Part shown: piece by piece, positions 1-8,278 of the stretch | Position numbering within the stretch: position 1 is the first letter of the stretch | Layout of the letters: every line of letters starts with the position of its first letter | Assembly (NCBI RefSeq): GCF_016428595.1 | Contig: NZ_JAELVQ010000030.1 | Location: forward strand, 1 to 41,248 | DNA length: 41,248 bases | DNA from: Snuella sedimenti | Lineage (GTDB): Bacteria > Bacteroidota > Bacteroidia > Flavobacteriales > Flavobacteriaceae | Reading direction: 5' to 3' | Translations under genes and position numbers: made by a program | Notes under the pieces: model-generated | Seen by the model: the letters and a program-made list of their open reading frames with translations, nothing else | What the model was told of the DNA's origin: nothing | The model's database searches: none

Positions 1-119
1 AACATCGGAGAAAAGCCAAAAGTATTTTTAAATATGGACTCTCGTTTATTGCAAATGCCTTATTAAATTCTGAAAATCAATATGATACTAACTTATTTCA
101 ATTTTTGTCATGTACTTAG
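1..119 (+). pseudogene. 3' end of an insertion-sequence transposase gene (left copy, continues outside the window)
   Basis: Frame 3-119 encodes the last 38 residues of a protein, with a basic K-A-K-S-I-F-K-Y-G-L stretch near its start and the C-terminus F-L-S-C-T, ending in TAG at 117-119. The same sequence is present inverted at 41129-41247 with five mismatches in 119 bases. Three of the four altered codons are synonymous (GGA/GGG, AAT/AAC, GCC/GCT) and one is Arg/Gly, so this is the coding frame. I recall such tails from IS4-type transposases of Bacteroidota, but the catalytic part is outside the window, so the family is inferred. Similarity between the copies stops exactly at the stop codon, suggesting that the element's end overlaps the gene end. 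The next codon (120) already belongs to a DUF6786 frame. Confidence 0.6.
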
Positions 120-851
120 ACCTTCGATATAAATATCAAGAGGACAGTAAACCTACTTTCCAGAGATGCGATAGCCTCTCATTTAGGATTGAATGATAAT
201 GCGTTTTCGGTAGTCGCTTATGAAACTTTGAACGAGGTAAAGAACACTGGGAATTTTGCTTGGACTGAAAACACAGGTACCGTATCGATATGGTTGCTCT
301 GTATGCTTAATCCATCACCCAAAGTTACAGTAGTTGCGCCGATAAGATCTGGAGAAGAGTCTAAATTAGGAACCCGGGTTAATGACAACTATTTTGGTAA
401 AATAAGTGAAGATCGTTTAAAAACTACCGATGACGCAGTTTTTTTTAAGGCTGACAGCAAAAGTAGGGGCAAGATAGGAATCTCTTCAAAGCGTGCTACA
501 AAATACATAGGTAGTTACGATGCAGAGAATGGAATTTTAACAATTTTGGAAATGGCGCAGCCAAAAGTTGATGACAAGTATGTGAATTCAGCATGGGAGA
601 TCCAAGAAGATCCGTTTTCGGGAGATGCAATTAATTCCTATAATGACGGTCCTCTGGAAAATGGTGGTCAATTAGGACCATTCTATGAGCTGGAAAGCTC
701 GTCACCAGCACTTTTTTTAAAAGCAGGCGAACATTTTGAACATGTCCAACGGATGTATCATTTTAAAGGAAATCAAACGGTATTGAATAGTATATCAAAG
801 AAACTACTCAGCGTTTCATTGGAAGCTATCGCAAACGCTCTACTACAGTAA
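120..851 (+). pseudogene. DUF6786 family protein, 5'-truncated by the IS element
   Basis: The frame is open from base 120, straight after the transposase stop codon, to TAA at 849-851 (243 codons). Its first residues (T-F-D-I-N-I-K-R-T-V-N-L-L-S) read like the interior of a DUF6786 protein, and the motifs S-I-W-L-L-C-M-L-N-P-S-P, N-S-Y-N-D-G-P and the C-terminal L-E-S-S-S-P-A-L-F-L also fit that family. The only in-frame start nearby is TTG at 189, so the N-terminal part, including any signal peptide, is missing. DUF6786 genes are commonly found in polysaccharide utilisation loci; their reaction is unknown to me. The body has no internal stop, so the truncation looks recent. It is probably not expressed as a functional protein. 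Confidence 0.7.
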
Positions 852-900
852 ACAAAGATTTCTGTTAGCTAATACAGGGTAATACAAAAACAATTTAATC

Positions 901-954
901 ATGAAACAAACATTAAGAAATTTTAAAAATTACTTCACAAAAGGCAATGTTTAA
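901..954 (+). CDS. Micro-ORF of leader repeat A1 (17 aa)
   Basis: ATG-AAA to TAA encodes MKQTLRNFKNYFTKGNV. The same 17-codon frame exists in the three other family-A repeats, with amino-acid changes that keep the pattern M-K-x-x-L-x-x-F-K-x-x-F-T-x-G-N-V-stop. The stop falls just before a hairpin that can compete with a start-codon stem. No function is recognised; a translated leader peptide is the inference. Confidence 0.45.
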   Translation: MKQTLRNFKNYFTKGNV

Positions 955-1054
955 AATTTTTAATGAGAGAACGAGTGTAAGGAGTGGTTGCACACGTTCT
1001 TAATTTTATAATTACAATAAAATCAATTAATTACTAAAATTTAAACGTGTGAAA
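901..1054 (+). repeat. Family-A leader repeat, copy A1 (upstream of the GH5/GH116/GH172 operon)
   Basis: One of four ~150-bp copies. After the micro-ORF come segment 1 (AGAACGAGTG, 968-977), segment 2 (CACACGTTCT, 991-1000) and segment 3 (AACGTGTG, 1044-1051). Segment 2 can pair with segment 1 (9 bp with one A-A mismatch) or with segment 3 (8 bp, perfect), whose last three bases are a GTG. Here the GTG (1049) opens only an 18-codon frame ending at 1102; the glycosidase ATG lies at 1143. What is seen is the repetition and the complementarity; the switch role is inferred. Confidence 0.7.
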
Positions 1055-1087
1055 GCCCATAATGGGCATTTGGCAAGTAATAGCCAA
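1055..1087 (+). promoter_or_regulatory. Two small hairpins in the glycosidase operon leader
   Basis: GCCCAT-A-ATGGGC (1055-1067) is a perfect 6-bp stem, and TTGGC (1070-1074) pairs with GCCAA (1083-1087). They follow repeat A1 directly and precede the GH5-like ATG at 1143. No T-run follows, so they are not classical terminators. A leader-RNA role is possible. Confidence 0.35.
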
Positions 1088-1142
1088 TACCAACCTATAT
1101 AATTAAACTACTAATCACAGGTAAGTACAAAAATTTAAATAG

Positions 1143-2300
1143 ATGAAAATAAACTCTTTAATAATTCTAGTTGTCTTTCTTACAATCGTTTCTTGTAATT
1201 CCAAGAATTCTAAAAAAGAAGATGTAGTAAAGGTGGAAACCAGTGAAGCAACTCTCCTGCAACGTTGGTCCGTAGATAGGGCGAACAAATGGTATGAAAC
1301 ACAAGGTTGGCTGGTAGGAGCCAATTACGCACCTGCTTCTGCCATTAATCAACTTGAAATGTGGCAGGAAGAAACTTTTGATCCAGACCGTATAGATTTA
1401 GAACTCCGATGGGCAGAAGAACTGGGTTTCAATACCATGCGCGTATTTTTGCATGATTTGGTATGGAAACAAAATGCCAAAGCTTATCTAGAGCGAATAG
1501 ACACTTATCTTGAACTTGCTCATAGTTATGGTATCAAAACCATGTTAGTCTTATTGGACGATGTTTGGGATCCTAACCCAAAACTAGGACAACAAAAAGC
1601 ACCCATTCTAGGAGTTCACAATTCAGGATGGGTACAAAGTCCTGGGAAGGATGTTTTGATCGATTCTTTACAATGGAAACGTCTTGAGCATTATATAAAA
1701 GGTGTGATTTCACATTTTAAAGACGATAAAAGGGTTATTATCTGGGATTTGTATAACGAACCAGGTAACCTTAACAGTAATAGTTATGGAGAATTCGAAC
1801 CTAAAAATAAAGAAGTTCACTCTTTGAACTTAATGAAGAAAGTTTTCACATGGGCTAGGGAAGTGAATCCATCCCAACCATTGTGTGTTGGTGTTTGGAC
1901 TTCAATTAATAAACCTTTAAATCAAATGAGTGCCATAGATGCCTATGCCTATAAAAATTCTGATATTATTAATTTTCATTGTTATGCCAATGCCGAAACC
2001 ACAAGAAGCATGGTTGAACGCTTGGCATCATCTAATCGTCCTTTAATATGTACCGAGTATCTGGCCAGAGCCGTGGGGTCTACATTTAAGGATATACTGC
2101 CCGTATTTAAGAAACATCACGTAGCTTGTTACAACTGGGGGTTTGTTTCAGGGAAATCACAAACTATTTATCCATGGGACTCTTGGGAGAAACCTTATAA
2201 TCAAGAACCTGAGCTTTGGTTTCATGATATATACAGAGAAGATGGAAGCCCCTATAAGATGAAAGAAGTTCAATTTATAAAAGAGTTATTAAGTAAATAA
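1143..2300 (+). CDS. GH5-like (clan GH-A) glycoside hydrolase, lipoprotein
   Basis: Secreted TIM-barrel glycosidase of 385 residues. A lipoprotein signal peptide ends at the lipobox T-I-V-S-C (Cys18), so it is probably anchored in the outer membrane. Clan GH-A hallmarks are visible: W-D-L-Y-N-E-P around residues 201-207 (acid/base Glu206) and L-I-C-T-E-Y with Glu305 as candidate nucleophile. The N-terminal motif W-L-V-G-A-N-Y-x-P is typical of GH5-type cellulase/mannanase-like proteins. Substrate and subfamily cannot be read from sequence. It is the first gene of a tight operon (6 bp to the GH116 gene, then 3 bp to the GH172 gene), so the three probably act in sequence on one glycan. The leader is repeat A1 plus two hairpins. 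ATG 1143 is chosen because the signal peptide starts there. Confidence 0.8.
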   Translation: MKINSLIILVVFLTIVSCNSKNSKKEDVVKVETSEATLLQRWSVDRANKWYETQGWLVGANYAPASAINQLEMWQEETFDPDRIDLELRWAEELGFNTMRVFLHDLVWKQNAKAYLERIDTYLELAHSYGIKTMLVLLDDVWDPNPKLGQQKAPILGVHNSGWVQSPGKDVLIDSLQWKRLEHYIKGVISHFKDDKRVIIWDLYNEPGNLNSNSYGEFEPKNKEVHSLNLMKKVFTWAREVNPSQPLCVGVWTSINKPLNQMSAIDAYAYKNSDIINFHCYANAETTRSMVERLASSNRPLICTEYLARAVGSTFKDILPVFKKHHVACYNWGFVSGKSQTIYPWDSWEKPYNQEPELWFHDIYREDGSPYKMKEVQFIKELLSK

Positions 2301-2306
2301 ACAAAA

Positions 2307-4928
2307 ATGATGATTAAAGTACTACTAAGTATATTTTGCATACTTACTTTTTCACGGCCTATACTGAGCCAAAATTTAGAATATTATACTAAAGATGAAT
2401 TAAAATATATTGGAATGCCAGTTGGTGGTATAACCACTGGTCAGGTATATCTAGGTGGAGACGGCCAATTGTGGTATTGGGACATTTTTAATATACAACG
2501 CATTAATCCAGGAGGCCCAGGGGATAAATTTTATCTGAATCCAATGGAACAGGATAGGAATTTTGAGCAAGGTTTTGCATTAAGAATTAAGAAACCCGTG
2601 CCCCATGCGCTTACCCCTGTTGTTAAACCTCTTAGAATGAATGGTTTTTCAGATATTGCGTTTCGTGGAGAATACCCTATTGGAAAAGTATCGTATAAAG
2701 AGGCTGGATTTCCCATAGCCGTAGAACTCAATGCCTTTTCCCCTTTTATTCCTACCGACCATGAATCTTCCGATTTTCCAGCCGTGGTAATGGAATACCA
2801 ATTGACTAACGAGAGCGATGAAAAGGTGTCTGTAGAACTAATAGGCTGGTTGCAGAACATGGCCAATTACCAAACGGCTTCCAGGGCAGAGGGGGTGCAC
2901 CATAACAAGATAGTCCGTTTAGGCAGTGCCCTGCATCTCGTATTGTCATCCCAAGCAGGAATTAAAGCTACAGATCTGCCAGATTATGGAAATATGAGCT
3001 TAACCCTTATGGAAGGCGAGGATGCCTGGGGAACCCCCAAGGCGCCCGGAGACATTGCTTATAATATTCCCGAAATTGTTCCGTCAACTATTAATGAAAA
3101 AACCGTACCATTGGGTGAATGTCTTACCGGAGCTCTTGGAAAAGAAGTCGAACTCCAACCGGGAGAGCGTAGGACGCTTACGTTTATAATTTCTTGGTAC
3201 TTTCCAAACGTCCACAGAAATGAAAGCGGTTTACACAACTTGATCGGTAAGGAAAACCTACGATACTATTACAGTAAGAAATTTGATTCATCGGCAGATG
3301 TAGCCATGAAGCTTATTTCAAACAGAGAAAAGTATATCGGTACTACAAAGCAATGGAATCAAACCTGGTACAATTCGTCGTTACCTACATGGTTTTTGGA
3401 CAGAACCTTTATAAATACGAGTACATTGGCTACTAGGGCATGTTACCGCTTTGATGATCTTACAGATACGGCTTTTAATGAAGATCGTTTTTACGCTATG
3501 GAAGGAGTGTATTTAGGCAATGGGACTTGTACTCATGTTTTCCATTACGAGCAGGCGCTTGGGCGTGTATTTCCCGAACTGGCCAGACAATTGAGGACTC
3601 AGATTGATTATGGACTGTCTTATGTAGATAATGGTATCATAAAGTATAGAAGCAAAGATTTTGCCGGCGCTGGCCATCAGGACGGACGTGATTATGCAGT
3701 AGATGGTCATGCAGGAACCATACTAAGGGCTTATCGTGAGCATACCACAGCTCCGAACAAGGAATACTTAAATAAGAATTGGTCAAAGATTAAGAAAAGC
3801 ATCCAATACATGATCGCACATGATGCCGAAAATACAGGAGTTCCCGATGGTATGTTGGAAGGTATTCAGTACAACACACTCGATAGAATGTGGTATGGAA
3901 AAATCGCATGGATCAGTAGTTTGTATAATGCTGCTTTGCAAGTTGGTGCTGTTCTGGGTAAAGAAATGGGCGATTCCAAATTTGCTAAGAAATGTGAGCG
4001 CATTGCGCGCAGTGGTAAAAAGAATATGGTAGAGGAGTTGTTCAATGGTGAGTACTTCTTTAACATCTTGGATTCTGAAAATCCAGAACCACCTAACTCG
4101 TATTTGGGGTGTCATATCGATCAAGTGCTTGGGCAATCGTGGACCAATCAGGTAGGCTTACCTAGGGTGATTCCCAAAAAAGAAACTGTAAGTGCCCTTA
4201 AGTCTATTCACAAGTATAACTACTATGAAGATGTTGGATCTTATCTGGATACGGTCGCTATTAAGAATGTTAGGTTTTATGCGCTTCCTGGGGAGCCAGG
4301 GACTGTTATGTGCTCCTTTCCAAGGGGAGGGGAAGACAAGGCTCCTGGAAAAGTGCGTTCTGAATGGGAAAAGCTTGCGGTTGGTTATTTTAGTGAGAGT
4401 ATGACAGGGTTTACCTACCAAGCAGCTGCACATATGATTAGTGAAGAGTTGGTCGATGAAGGTATGCAAATGATTAAGGCCATACATGATAGATACGCGC
4501 CCGAAAAGCGAAACCCGTATAATGAGGTCGAATATGGAAACCATTACACCCGAGCCATGTCAAGCTATGGTGCTTTTATAGCCGCTTCAGGTTTTACTTT
4601 ACACGAACCAAATGGACAGATTGGATTTGCACCCAAAATAGAACCTAATAATTTTAAGTCGGCTTTCATAACTGGGACTAGTTGGGGGACGTTTACCCAG
4701 ACCAAGCAAGGGGATATACATTCTGCTTCCTTGTCCTTAGCTTTTGGAACACTTAAGCTCAATACGTTCATATTGGTAGCCAATACCAAACCCAAAAAAT
4801 TGAATGTAAGCCTTAACGGAAATGTAATTGAAAGTGATTACACATTCAGGGATGGTCAGGTTACGGTGTCATTCAAGGACAACGTTGCATTGAAAAAAAA
4901 TGATCTATTAGCTATTAAAATACAATAA
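2307..4928 (+). CDS. GH116 family glycoside hydrolase (GBA2-like)
   Basis: 873 residues with a Sec signal peptide (first ~22 residues, ending I-L-S-Q). The N-terminal beta-sandwich (about 25-300) is of the GBA2 N-terminal type, and the C-terminal (alpha/alpha)6 barrel spans about 340-800. Alignment by eye with human GBA2 places the nucleophile at Glu399 ([14 protein letters not shown]) and the acid/base at Asp526 (N-T-L-D-R-M-W-Y-G). Known GH116 enzymes cleave beta-glucosides, beta-xylosides or N-acetyl-beta-glucosaminides; specificity here is open. Location should be periplasmic or secreted. It lies in operon with the GH5-like gene and the GH172 gene. The GBA2 alignment is from memory, so the exact catalytic positions should be read as proposals. 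Confidence 0.85.
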   Translation: MMIKVLLSIFCILTFSRPILSQNLEYYTKDELKYIGMPVGGITTGQVYLGGDGQLWYWDIFNIQRINPGGPGDKFYLNPMEQDRNFEQGFALRIKKPVPHALTPVVKPLRMNGFSDIAFRGEYPIGKVSYKEAGFPIAVELNAFSPFIPTDHESSDFPAVVMEYQLTNESDEKVSVELIGWLQNMANYQTASRAEGVHHNKIVRLGSALHLVLSSQAGIKATDLPDYGNMSLTLMEGEDAWGTPKAPGDIAYNIPEIVPSTINEKTVPLGECLTGALGKEVELQPGERRTLTFIISWYFPNVHRNESGLHNLIGKENLRYYYSKKFDSSADVAMKLISNREKYIGTTKQWNQTWYNSSLPTWFLDRTFINTSTLATRACYRFDDLTDTAFNEDRFYAMEGVYLGNGTCTHVFHYEQALGRVFPELARQLRTQIDYGLSYVDNGIIKYRSKDFAGAGHQDGRDYAVDGHAGTILRAYREHTTAPNKEYLNKNWSKIKKSIQYMIAHDAENTGVPDGMLEGIQYNTLDRMWYGKIAWISSLYNAALQVGAVLGKEMGDSKFAKKCERIARSGKKNMVEELFNGEYFFNILDSENPEPPNSYLGCHIDQVLGQSWTNQVGLPRVIPKKETVSALKSIHKYNYYEDVGSYLDTVAIKNVRFYALPGEPGTVMCSFPRGGEDKAPGKVRSEWEKLAVGYFSESMTGFTYQAAAHMISEELVDEGMQMIKAIHDRYAPEKRNPYNEVEYGNHYTRAMSSYGAFIAASGFTLHEPNGQIGFAPKIEPNNFKSAFITGTSWGTFTQTKQGDIHSASLSLAFGTLKLNTFILVANTKPKKLNVSLNGNVIESDYTFRDGQVTVSFKDNVALKKNDLLAIKIQ

Positions 4929-4931
4929 CAT

Positions 4932-5963
4932 ATGAAATTGTTTAAACATCAAATTATTAAAATCCATAGAGTTGTTTTAATAATCCTTTTAATGGGAATA
5001 TGGGGCTGCAAAGAAAAAGAAGGGAGATCAAATAATTTGCGGTCTGTGGATGTAAGTACATTAAAGACTTTCGGAACCATGGGAAAGGAGCTTCAAATAT
5101 TGAATAAGGATGAAGAAACCGAACTTTTTAGCTATGAGGGGAAAGGTTGTATTACGCATATGTGGTTTGGGGGCGACCTAAATGATCATGAAGATATGCG
5201 TATTCGTATATATGTAGATGGAGAAGCAGTTCCAGATATAGACATGGAATTGTTTTTAGGACATGGTATCGGCTTTAAGGATAGACATGCCCCTTGGGGA
5301 ACGGAGGTTATGGGCAATATAGGGGGCACCAGTGGTATATATAATAGCTACAAAGTACCTTTTTCTAAAAGTATTAGGTTTACAGCTCAGTTGGCGCCAA
5401 CAGCCAATGTAGAAAAACACAATCCAACGTTTTGGTGGATCATTAGGGGAACCGAGAACTTACCCGTTACATTTAATGGCGTAACCCTACCAGAAAACAC
5501 ACGTTTAAAGCTGCACAAAATGGAAAACTATACAGCAGAGCCGCTGGAGGAGTTTACCATGGCCAATGTTAAAGGGGCTGGTATGCTGTATCAGGTGACC
5601 ATGCAGGCTAAAGGGTTAAGAGATACCGACCATTGGAAAGATTTAAGTTATATGGAATCCTGTATTCGTGCTTATGAAAGTAATAGTACAGAACCTATGT
5701 ACGTGTCATCCGGGCTTGAAGATTATTTTTTAGGCACCTATTATTTTAATACAGGACGTTATATAAATAAACTGGCTGGATTGACCCATTTTGAGCCTGA
5801 TAAACAAGAATTCTCGGCGTATCGTTTGCATATTGATGACCCTGTATTTTTTCAAAATGGTCTCCGATTGACCAATCGTTGTGGAGAGAAAATAGGGGAC
5901 AAAATATTTCATGATCCGCCAAGGACAAAGTATACCACCTATGTTTGGGTCTATGAGTGGTAA
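4932..5963 (+). CDS. GH172 (formerly DUF2961) family protein, lipoprotein
   Basis: 343 residues. A lipoprotein signal ends at G-I-W-G-C (Cys26). The DUF2961/GH172 signature S-G-L-E-D-Y-F lies at 260-266. The two candidate catalytic glutamates, Glu242 (Y-M-E-S-C) and Glu263, are 21 residues apart, the same distance as the pair I recall for the founding GH172 enzyme (difructose-anhydride-forming alpha-fructofuranosidase, Glu270/Glu291). Characterised GH172 members act on D-arabinofuranosyl or D-fructofuranosyl linkages; Bacteroidota members in glycan loci mostly lack assigned substrates. It starts 3 bp after the GH116 stop and closes the three-gene operon. There is no SusC/SusD pair in the window, so this looks like an accessory part of a larger glycan system. 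Confidence 0.85.
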   Translation: MKLFKHQIIKIHRVVLIILLMGIWGCKEKEGRSNNLRSVDVSTLKTFGTMGKELQILNKDEETELFSYEGKGCITHMWFGGDLNDHEDMRIRIYVDGEAVPDIDMELFLGHGIGFKDRHAPWGTEVMGNIGGTSGIYNSYKVPFSKSIRFTAQLAPTANVEKHNPTFWWIIRGTENLPVTFNGVTLPENTRLKLHKMENYTAEPLEEFTMANVKGAGMLYQVTMQAKGLRDTDHWKDLSYMESCIRAYESNSTEPMYVSSGLEDYFLGTYYFNTGRYINKLAGLTHFEPDKQEFSAYRLHIDDPVFFQNGLRLTNRCGEKIGDKIFHDPPRTKYTTYVWVYEW

Positions 5964-5988
5964 ATCTGTTTTACAATGAAGGTTTGAA

Positions 5989-6174
5989 ATGAGCCATAAC
6001 AAATCTTGATACCCACCGAAACCGAAGGTTCAACGACTCCATAAAAAAATAAAAGTGGAGTTAAATGATTATTGGCGAAACCAAAGGTTCACGAACACCT
6101 TTGAAAAACAATTATTAACGATGTGAATAATTACATCTGACCTATGAAAAACAATAAAATTTAAACAGATGAAA
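5989..6174 (+). repeat. Family-B leader repeat, copy B1 (expanded)
   Basis: It shares GAGCCATAACAAATCTTGAT, a GATTATTGGCGAA segment, TTACATCTGACC and ACAATAAAATTTAAACAGAT with B2, but contains extra inserted sequence, including a near-duplicate of CGAAACC(G/A)AAGGTTCA at about 6016 and 6077. CATCTG (6134-6139) is complementary to CAGATG (6166-6171), whose ATG opens the four-codon frame M-K-N-D. GATGT (6120-6124) can alternatively pair with ACATC (6133-6137). It fills most of the gap between the GH172 gene and the EEP hydrolase. Confidence 0.6.
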
Positions 6175-6253
6175 AACGATTAGTCTTTTTAATATTCAAG
6201 TCCTGTTGTCAGGGATAAATACTAAAATAACGAAGTCATCTACTTTAAATATT

Positions 6254-6261
6254 TATATTTG
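6254..6261 (+). promoter_or_regulatory. Candidate -7 box (TATATTTG) for the EEP hydrolase gene
   Basis: TATATTTG matches the Bacteroidota TAnnTTTG consensus and lies 43 bp before the ATG at 6305. No TTG is present at the expected -33 distance, so support is partial. Confidence 0.4.
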
Positions 6262-6304
6262 GACGGTAGATATAAAATTGTCATAACAAAATAAAAGACC
6301 AAAT

Positions 6305-7111
6305 ATGAAAATGAATAGCTTAATAAAATTATGTTTAGTAGTAATTGTTTTTAATATTCAAAATACTGTTATAGCGCAGTTTAAAGTTGATTCTTCTAGG
6401 GTTGTTAGGGTATTGACCTATAATATTTATCATGGGGAGACTGTAGATACTGATAAGAAATTCGATTTAGATTTATTGGCAAAAATAATAAGTGACACCA
6501 AGCCAGATTTGGTTGCTATGCAAGAGGTCGATTTTAAAACCAAACGTGCCAGGAATTTTGATTTGGTAACCGAACTGGGTCAGCGCACAAAGTTAGTACC
6601 GTTGTTTGGAAGAGCCATGTCTTTTGATGGAGGTGAATATGGTGAAGGTGTTTTATCGCGTTATTCATTTTTAACCACACAGAACCATGCTTTAAAAGCT
6701 CGTGAAGGAAAAGAACCGAGAGCGGCTTTGGAGGTTAAGGTTGTTTTAAAAAGTGGAGATACCATTCGTTTTGTGGCTACACATTTAGATCATACTAAAG
6801 ATGAAACTGATAGAATACATCAAGCAAGAGAAATTAATGCTATTTTTTCGGATGATATGCCTACCATTCTTGCGGGAGATTTAAATGCATTACCAGAAAG
6901 TGAGACGATTAAAATATTATCTGAAAAATGGATGCCTTCATTTTTAGATAATGCACCAACCTTTCCAGCCGTAGAACCCACAAAGAAAATAGATTATATT
7001 CTTTATAAACCACAAAATAGATGGCGTGTTATAGAAGCACGAGTCATTGATGAAAAAAAAGCTTCTGACCACAGACCGGTTTTAAGTGTTTTGGAGCTAT
7101 TAAAACCCTAA
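6305..7111 (+). CDS. Secreted endonuclease/exonuclease/phosphatase (EEP) family hydrolase
   Basis: 268 residues with a Sec signal peptide ending I-A-Q (about residue 25). All EEP-fold catalytic motifs are present: L-T-Y-N-I (Asn40), M-Q-E-V-D (Glu74), A-T-H-L-D (His160), G-D-L-N-A (Asp192, Asn194), K-I-D-Y-I (Asp230) and A-S-D-H-R-P (Asp255/His256). The superfamily covers metal-dependent phosphodiesterases (DNase I-like, sphingomyelinase-like, inositol phosphatase-like), so the substrate is open; an exported phosphodiesterase is the safe call. A Nudix gene follows 13 bp downstream, suggesting co-transcription. Upstream lies repeat B1 and a candidate -7 box at 6254. Confidence 0.85.
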   Translation: MKMNSLIKLCLVVIVFNIQNTVIAQFKVDSSRVVRVLTYNIYHGETVDTDKKFDLDLLAKIISDTKPDLVAMQEVDFKTKRARNFDLVTELGQRTKLVPLFGRAMSFDGGEYGEGVLSRYSFLTTQNHALKAREGKEPRAALEVKVVLKSGDTIRFVATHLDHTKDETDRIHQAREINAIFSDDMPTILAGDLNALPESETIKILSEKWMPSFLDNAPTFPAVEPTKKIDYILYKPQNRWRVIEARVIDEKKASDHRPVLSVLELLKP

Positions 7112-7124
7112 AAGATTATGTTTT

Positions 7125-7694
7125 ATGGACGAGTTGGTAGATATACTTGATGAACAAGGGAAACATACAGGAAATACATGTTTAAAATCGGTGGCTCATA
7201 AAAATGGCTATTGGCACCCTTGTATTCATGTATGGCTTTATACTAAAAAGGGAGAGGTTGTAATACAAAAGCGGGTGGATGATAAAGATACATTTCCAGG
7301 TTTATGGGATGTCTCTGTAGCTGGTCATATTGGAGCAGGCGAAGTTCCCTTATTGGCCGCTCAAAGAGAATTGTTTGAGGAATTAGGGGCTGATGTTAAA
7401 ACGGATGCTTTAGAGTTTATAGGAAATCATACAACAGATCATATGCATAATGCCATGCTTATTGATAGGGAATATCACCATGTATATATCACGGTGCTTA
7501 CAATACCATTAAGCGATTTGAAATTACAGGCCGAAGAGGTGTCTCAAATAAAATTGATACCTGTAGATAGTTTAAAACACGATTTGTTAGATGATAGATT
7601 GAATAAAAGCTACGTGCCGTACAACAAGGAATATGTCACAATGGTGTGCAAGGCCATTAAGGAAAAAGTTAAAAATATTAAAAGGGTTTTATAG
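7125..7694 (+). CDS. Nudix hydrolase
   Basis: 189 residues, cytoplasmic, no signal peptide. A perfect Nudix box occupies Gly67 to Ala89: G, five residues, Glu73, seven residues, R-E-L-F-E-E-L-G. The N-terminal M-D-E-L-V-D-I-L-D-E and the H-P-C-I-H-V-W segment resemble the YfcD/isopentenyl-diphosphate-isomerase-like Nudix subgroup, but assignment to IPP isomerase is not justified from sequence alone. It should hydrolyse a nucleoside-diphosphate-linked substrate with Mg2+. It is co-oriented with the EEP hydrolase 13 bp upstream. Its stop codon overlaps the terminator hairpin at 7678-7722. Confidence 0.85.
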   Translation: MDELVDILDEQGKHTGNTCLKSVAHKNGYWHPCIHVWLYTKKGEVVIQKRVDDKDTFPGLWDVSVAGHIGAGEVPLLAAQRELFEELGADVKTDALEFIGNHTTDHMHNAMLIDREYHHVYITVLTIPLSDLKLQAEEVSQIKLIPVDSLKHDLLDDRLNKSYVPYNKEYVTMVCKAIKEKVKNIKRVL

Positions 7695-7722
7695 TTATAC
7701 GCAAACCACAAAACCCTTTTAA
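7678..7722 (+). terminator. Rho-independent terminator-like hairpin after the Nudix gene
   Basis: TTAAAAGGGTTTT (7678-7690) pairs with AAAACCCTTTTAA (7710-7722), giving a 13-bp stem with a 19-nt loop. The left arm lies in the last codons of the Nudix gene. Confidence 0.6.
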
Positions 7723-7903
7723 AACAGTTATTGACTAATTCAAATAATATATTTGTACTATCAAATATATTTAACTCTTCTATAATTATCTACTAGATAT
7801 TCTGCTAAATATGATACTTTTTTTGCCTTATTTTTATTTAAGTAGGAATAATCTTGTGTTTTGTGCGTAAAAATCTTGTAAAATGCTATAACGCTTGGGT
7901 TTA

Positions 7904-8278
7904 TTATTTCCCTAAAAGCATTTTAACTCCAGCTATAATTACAAAGACCCCAAAGATTTTTTTTAAGGTTTGTTGATTTAAGTTAAGTGCTATTTTAGAA
8001 CCAAAGTAGCCTCCAATTATAAAAAGTACAGCAACAATTAAGGCTATTTTCCAATCGATGACACCGGCCTTGTAGTAGTTGCGCACCGCTAAAAAGGTTA
8101 CGGGCGGTAACATAACGGCTAAACTCATACCTTGTGCCATATGCTGTGAAAACCCAAGAAAAAATACGAACATTGGAATCATTATAAGTCCGCCTCCCAC
8201 ACCTAGCAATCCACTAAAAATACCTGTTAGTAAGCCTATTGTAACTAAAGTAATAATTGTTGAAGTAGTCATTTTCAC
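7904..8278 (-). CDS. Half-size TauE/SafE-type membrane transport protein
   Basis: 124 residues with four predicted membrane segments and the TauE/SafE signature G-x-x-x-G-x-x-S-G-L-L-G-V-G-G-G near the N-terminus (about 15-30). Typical family members have two such halves (about 250 residues). This is a single half, so it would work as a homodimer if functional; the family exports sulfite, organosulfonates or related anions. GTG at 8276-8278 is the last base triplet of leader repeat A2, and copy A3 has ATG at the equivalent position, which supports the GTG start. An ATG two codons later (8270-8272) is the alternative. It is monocistronic, convergent with the Nudix gene. Confidence 0.7.
   Translation of the reverse strand: MKMTTSTIITLVTIGLLTGIFSGLLGVGGGLIMIPMFVFFLGFSQHMAQGMSLAVMLPPVTFLAVRNYYKAGVIDWKIALIVAVLFIIGGYFGSKIALNLNQQTLKKIFGVFVIIAGVKMLLGK

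Noticed and set aside
901-1054. Family-A repeat as a conventional MITE
   Set aside because: It has no terminal inverted repeats at its outer ends, and its 3' end coincides with start codons in three of four copies. Mobility is still possible, so this is a down-ranking, not an exclusion.
1115-1352. Open frames on the - strand across the GH5-like gene's start
   Set aside because: They are antisense to a well-supported coding sequence and resemble no known protein. The same holds for the other antisense frames over GH116, SSS, SLC13, GSII and GSIII genes.
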